Source: DATLAN01 sp035527455 (GTDB lineage Bacteria; Planctomycetota; Planctomycetia; Pirellulales; Thermoguttaceae). Taken from it: DNA of 7,701 bases. The stretch's first letter is position 1, and the number at the start of each line of letters is the position of its first letter. Below are positions 5,433 to 7,701 of the stretch, piece by piece. A program made the position numbers and the translations under genes. The stretch is from positions 1-7,701 of the forward strand of contig DATLAN010000075.1 of assembly GCA_035527455.1 (NCBI GenBank), read 5' to 3'. Under the pieces are notes generated by a model that ran no database searches, was not told the origin of the DNA, and saw only the letters and a program-made list of their open reading frames with translations.

Positions 5433-5795
5433 TTAGTTTGGCGGCGGAAGCGTCAGTGATTTTCCCGCGTGGTGGCAGGCCGTGGTGATCGCAGCCAAGT
5501 CGCCCGTGAGGCACCAATAGGTGAATAGGTTGTAACCGCTGATTCGGAGGTGGGCTTTGGCGGCGATGTCTTCCCAGCGTTGGTGTTCCTCTTGGCCGAT
5601 CTCTCGCCATTTTTCCGCTGCCCAAATGAATTGGTATCGTTGGTTCACCTGGGCGTCGCTCGGTGGTTCGAGCGGCGGCGCCTTGATGTACCAGACGACG
5701 CGATCGCGTTTGCTGGTGTAGCAGGTGATCGGGCCGAGGTCACCTTGGACCTTGAACCCGAGCGTACAGAGCATTTTGTCGGTGCCGGTTTTCAT
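5433..5795 (-). CDS. Phage structural-like protein with GYNLF motif, 120 aa
   Basis: Key segments in order are LGFKVQGDLGPITCY (12-26), SKRDRVVWYIKAPPLEPPS (28-46), a helix with FIWAAEKWREI (56-66), HQRWEDIAAKAHL (71-83) and SGYNLFTYW (86-94). This order (basic strand, P-rich turn, Trp helix, W-D/E-D/I-A helix, then [FG][NY][AN][YL][MF]) also appears in the 209-aa protein of this window, so the two probably share a domain. Small proteins of this kind accompany phage-like structural genes. It starts within the stop of the preceding gene (ATGA overlap at 5792-5795) and is followed one base after its stop by the Trp-rich gene, so all three genes are translationally linked. Confidence 0.7.
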   Translation of the reverse strand: MKTGTDKMLCTLGFKVQGDLGPITCYTSKRDRVVWYIKAPPLEPPSDAQVNQRYQFIWAAEKWREIGQEEHQRWEDIAAKAHLRISGYNLFTYWCLTGDLAAITTACHHAGKSLTLPPPN

Positions 5796-6457
5796 AGCAA
5801 AATCTTGGATGGCGTTTTCTTGTTGTTCCCTCCGATGATCTCTCCGATCGTCGGTGGGTCCGGTTGGTTGTCGGGCTGGTTACGCATCCGGTCGAGCGGC
5901 TCTTTTCGAGTTCTCGCTTTCGGATGTTCTCCGCGCTTGTCCTCGATCGCCATTCCGGTGAGCGGAAGCCGCCAGATTACCGTTAGAGCCAGTATCACGT
6001 TCGGTGCGTCCGGCAGTCGGGTTTTTGTGAGATTGGCCGTGTTCGTCTCGATCACTACCCTGGAATTGGGCAGACACTTCGGCCGGCTTGCGCTAAAGAC
6101 GCAGCCTCGAAGCGTACCCATTGCTTCTCGGTATTCGGCTAACGGCTTCGCGGCGTAGGCCGTGCACTCGAAGATGAAATGATCTCGGCTTTTGCAGTCG
6201 ATCGCCGATAGGTAGACGTGGGTCCGGAACGGAACCGCTTCGTTGCAGGCACTGCAAGTGCCGGCGGAGAGTGTGCCGTCGAGCTCTTGGTGTTTTCGTT
6301 CGCATGGCATTGTGCGACCGCCCCAATAGTGAGTGTCGCAGACTAGAATGTCGTCGCAGGTCACGATCGCCTGGATCGGCCTGGCCTGTGGTGTTCTTCT
6401 GATGTCAAATCCCATGTGTTTCTCTTTCGTCGGCAACTGGTTCGACCAGGTGGGCAT
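5792..6457 (-). CDS. Hypothetical Cys-rich protein, possible zinc-binding N-domain, 221 aa
   Basis: This is the first gene of the minus-strand run. I do not recognise the family. It has nine cysteines; Cys34, Cys40, Cys52 and the CSAC pair (68 and 71) could form a zinc ribbon. The central part (about 78-165) reads as a mixed alpha/beta domain: THVYLSAIDCKSRDHFIFEC, then PLAEYREAMGTLRGCVF, then NSRVVIETN and a closing strand. Residues 176-221 are charged, Pro/Gln-rich and probably disordered, ending in basic KKTPSKILL. The ATG at 6457 was chosen for GGGGAG 7 nt upstream; ATGs at 6472 and 6415 are alternatives with weaker sites. I looked for HUH-type replication-initiator motifs and found none. 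A DNA- or RNA-binding role is plausible from cysteines and basic tail but not shown. Confidence 0.65.
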   Translation of the reverse strand: MPTWSNQLPTKEKHMGFDIRRTPQARPIQAIVTCDDILVCDTHYWGGRTMPCERKHQELDGTLSAGTCSACNEAVPFRTHVYLSAIDCKSRDHFIFECTAYAAKPLAEYREAMGTLRGCVFSASRPKCLPNSRVVIETNTANLTKTRLPDAPNVILALTVIWRLPLTGMAIEDKRGEHPKARTRKEPLDRMRNQPDNQPDPPTIGEIIGGNNKKTPSKILL

Positions 6458-6747
6458 AGCTTTTCTCCCCATTTTTTGGTTGAAGTATTCGCTAGATTAT
6501 TCTCCGAACATTATCAGCCCTGCCTACCCTCCCCCTCTTTCGTCTGGCCTTGTTTCTTATGTTCGGTTGGACATTTACCAGTCAAGCGATTGTTAAAATT
6601 AGAGCCCCATTGGTGGAAGCAGGAGGTTTTCGAGACCTGGGCAAAAAAAAGCTCGAAATACTGGGCATTACGGGTTGAGTCTGAAAGACTTCAAGACACC
6701 GACGGCAAGACACCGCTGACGACATCAGACGTGCGCGAGTCGGGGAC
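6458..6747 (-). other. Proximal part of the long leader, no gene seen
   Basis: This stretch lies between the structured leader and the first gene and shows no convincing coding frame. It holds a stem TTGAGTCT/AGACTTCAA (6675-6694, one bulge), an outer stem TTTCGAG/CTCGAAA (6628-6634 with 6652-6658) enclosing eight A residues on the plus strand, and a direct repeat CAAGACACCG at 6691-6700 and 6706-6715. A weak second minus-strand promoter could use TTGACT (complement of 6580-6585). The A8/T8 tract is not preceded by a GC stem, so I do not call a terminator. Confidence 0.4.
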
Positions 6748-6824
6748 GGCATCAATGCCAAGGCATCTAGGCGTTCGTATGCCTGACATCGGCATCAGGC
6801 GTTCGGCAGTCTGGCATAACTGCC
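6748..6824 (-). repeat. Array of four short consecutive hairpins
   Basis: Four inverted repeats stand nearly back to back: GGCAT/ATGCC (6748-6759, 2-nt loop), AGGCAT/ATGCCT (6761-6784), GCCTGA/TCAGGC (6781-6800) and GGCAGT/ACTGCC (6805-6824). The second and third overlap by four bases. A direct repeat of AGGCGTTCG at 6769-6777 and 6797-6805 gives a 28-bp period. The array lies in the transcribed leader of the minus-strand genes, so it may fold as RNA; as DNA it could be a replication or regulatory site. Confidence 0.7.
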
Positions 6825-6843
6825 CTGACGTGTCAACCCCAGT

Positions 6844-6908
6844 TCGGCAACGAGAGAGGGCCGAGGGATGCCCACCATCCCCCGGCCCTGTTCGTAACGC
6901 CTTGCCGA
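6844..6908 (-). ncRNA. 5'-terminal structured leader RNA, candidate
   Basis: Starting at the predicted transcription start, the minus-strand RNA can fold into an outer 7-bp stem (6844-6850 with 6902-6908) enclosing a strong 14-bp stem (6857-6870 with 6876-6889, 5-nt loop). The single A-C mismatch of the plus strand (6864/6882) becomes a G-U wobble on the minus strand, so the fold is better as minus-strand RNA. No T-run follows, so it is not a simple terminator. A stabilising 5' structure, a riboregulator or a separate small RNA are possible; no known riboswitch class is recognised. Confidence 0.5.
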
Positions 6909-6915
6909 TACGTGC

Positions 6916-6944
6916 TTTATAGTGTACAGGCGGGCTCTTGTCAA
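6916..6944 (-). promoter_or_regulatory. Strong sigma70-type promoter of the minus-strand gene run
   Basis: Read on the minus strand, TTGACA (6944-6939) is the exact -35 consensus, the spacer is 17 nt and TATAAA (6921-6916) is a near-consensus -10. Transcription would begin near 6909 and run toward the 221-aa gene, leaving a leader of about 450 nt. An 8-bp inverted repeat GGCTCTTG/CAAGAGCC with one base between (6933-6949) overlaps the -35 box and could be a repressor site. Confidence 0.82.
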
Positions 6945-7035
6945 GAGCCGTTTCCTCGGCTGTAGTGGATGGCTCTTTTCCTCGCGTTGGTATACGTTTG
7001 TTTAGGCGGGGCTTTTTGGGTGTCTCTTTTTTCGG

Positions 7036-7073
7036 GGGTCGTTTTTTGGGCCGTCGAAAAAGACCCTTTTTTT
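7036..7073 (+). terminator. Plus-strand intrinsic terminator-like hairpin
   Basis: GGGTC-G-TTTTT (7036-7046) pairs with AAAAAGACCC (7057-7066), with one bulged G and a loop of about 10 nt, and seven T residues follow (7067-7073). The T-run is on the plus strand only. No plus-strand gene is convincing upstream, so it may stop transcription entering from elsewhere or end an unrecognised short RNA in 6945-7073. Confidence 0.55.
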
Positions 7074-7119
7074 AGGGGGTTGGGTTTCTGCCGCGGCGGC
7101 GGATGGAGCCGCGTAAACC

Positions 7120-7477
7120 GCCGCATGGATGCGGCAGTCCCGGCCGACGCATCGAGGCCGGCCGAGAGGACCGCATTGAGCGCGGGATAGTGCGTTGCCG
7201 GATTGTTTGATTTGAGCGCGCTCCCGCCGAGCATGGACGCGAGGCTAAAGAGAACGCGGCCGGCAAATTGGGGCATGGATGCCCCACGCCGGCCGCAGCG
7301 GCGGCCCAGGCAGCGCGTAGAACCGCGTGCAAGCCGGGCCGCCGCTTCGAGGCCCAAGCGAAGCTGCCGAGCGAGCGGCATGGATGCCGCGACCAGAGTG
7401 AGTGGCATGGATGCCCTTACCGCATGCATTAGACCGCACGACCCGAATGGGCGCTAGCTAAGCGGCATGGATGCCGC
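7120..7477. repeat. Five dispersed GCAT-GG-ATGC hairpins
   Basis: Perfect hairpins with the core GCAT-GG-ATGC stand at 7120-7135 (GCCGCAT arm), 7270-7285 (GGGGCAT), 7375-7390 (GCGGCAT), 7404-7415 (GGCAT) and 7462-7477 (GCGGCAT). A decayed copy is at about 7231-7240. The outer bases differ between copies but each copy remains self-complementary. Spacing is irregular. This non-coding stretch of about 400 bp between the terminator and the right arm otherwise shows no gene; frames crossing it are poor and the repeats explain their odd Met-rich translations. Confidence 0.88.
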
Positions 7478-7500
7478 GCGGGGAAAGCTACGGCGTTGGT

Positions 7501-7701
7501 ACGGCGGGGGAACGGCGGGGAGTCGGATTTCGTTTGTCCATCGACCCGCACACGGCGCGAGGAGTGCTCCGGGCTTCAGCCCGGGGCCGACGAGCGGCGC
7601 AGGGCGTCATCACACGCGTCGATCGCACGGCCGTTACGCTGTCGATCGAGGAGCTGCTCGGCGTCCAGCGATCCTCCCCGCGATCGACCCGCGATCGACA
7701 C
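7501..7701 (-). repeat. Right arm of 201-bp inverted repeat
   Basis: This is the inverted copy of 1-201, 200 of 201 positions identical. It contains the mirrored hairpin at 7569-7584 and the mirrored TCGATCGCGGG duplication near the very end. The outermost 141 nt of the two arms are perfectly identical and the only mismatch is at the 142nd position from each end, which bears on whether these are true molecular ends. Confidence 0.97.

Noticed and set aside
5792..6457. The 221-aa protein as a rolling-circle replication initiator
   Set aside because: No HUH motif and no suitably placed catalytic tyrosine motif could be found; the cysteines fit a metal-binding domain better.
6600..6720. Possible tRNA or attC-type recombination site in the leader
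   Set aside because: No cloverleaf, no CCA or T-arm consensus, and no attC core sites were found; only short stems are present.
6416..6922. A 168-codon plus-strand frame over the leader region
   Set aside because: It lies opposite the promoter, the stem structures and the start of the 221-aa gene, lacks a ribosome-binding site and looks like no protein family.
6969..7190. A small plus-strand frame with a hydrophobic N-terminus
   Set aside because: The hydrophobic residues come from the T-rich tract, there is no ribosome-binding site, and a terminator-like hairpin sits inside the frame.
6941..7429. A 162-codon minus-strand frame with repeated SMP residues
   Set aside because: The repeats in the translation come from the GCAT-GG-ATGC hairpins, the frame overlaps the -35 box, and the residue mix is typical of non-coding GC-rich DNA.

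Overview
The window is a compact, GC-rich, almost fully coding module of about 6 kb, set between two inverted copies of the same 201-bp sequence that make up its two ends (1-201 and 7501-7701; one mismatch). The GC-rich base composition, papain-like peptidase, LamG jelly-roll protein, thioredoxin-like protein with a proline-rich linker and small WKG/FNAY-type proteins are a mix I associate with phage-like or mobile DNA of Planctomycetota. That host guess is inference only, and nothing in the window proves it. No polymerase, replication initiator, integrase, transposase, packaging ATPase or recognisable major capsid protein is visible, so this is either a fragment of something larger or a non-autonomous element.

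Layout. 1-201: left arm of the inverted repeat. 202-454: non-coding, with about three 65-bp tandem units carrying a hairpin. 455-736: a single plus-strand gene for a 63-residue ribbon-helix-helix regulator, with a clear sigma70-type promoter buried in a palindromic operator. 738-6457: eleven genes, all on the minus strand, tightly packed and in several places translationally coupled. In order of transcription they are a 221-aa Cys-rich protein, a 120-aa phage-structural-like protein, a 189-aa Trp-rich protein, a 152-aa Pro-rich protein, a 30-aa membrane peptide, a 209-aa WKG-motif protein related to the 120-aa one, a 60-aa hydrophobic protein, a 239-aa LamG-domain protein, a 65-aa small protein, a 196-aa secreted thioredoxin-like protein and a 264-aa papain-like cysteine peptidase. 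6458-6908: a leader of about 450 nt full of hairpins, driven by a near-perfect minus-strand promoter (TTGACA, 17 nt, TATAAA). 6945-7500: non-coding, with a plus-strand terminator-like hairpin and five copies of a GCAT-GG-ATGC hairpin whose outer base pairs differ but stay complementary. 7501-7701: right arm.

How it may work (inference). One long minus-strand transcript would make a set of proteins that look like particle, surface or envelope components: two related small structural-like proteins, a LamG binding domain, two membrane peptides, a secreted thioredoxin-like protein and a peptidase. A small autoregulated repressor at the far end would control its own promoter and possibly others. 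GC-rich hairpins at 3172-3205 and 3447-3480 probably split or attenuate the long transcript around the 60-aa gene.

Main caution. The two ends match perfectly for exactly 141 nt before the single mismatch. That is a common de Bruijn k-mer size, so the window ends are probably an assembly-graph fork and the inverted repeat may continue outward. The ends should not be taken as proven natural termini.
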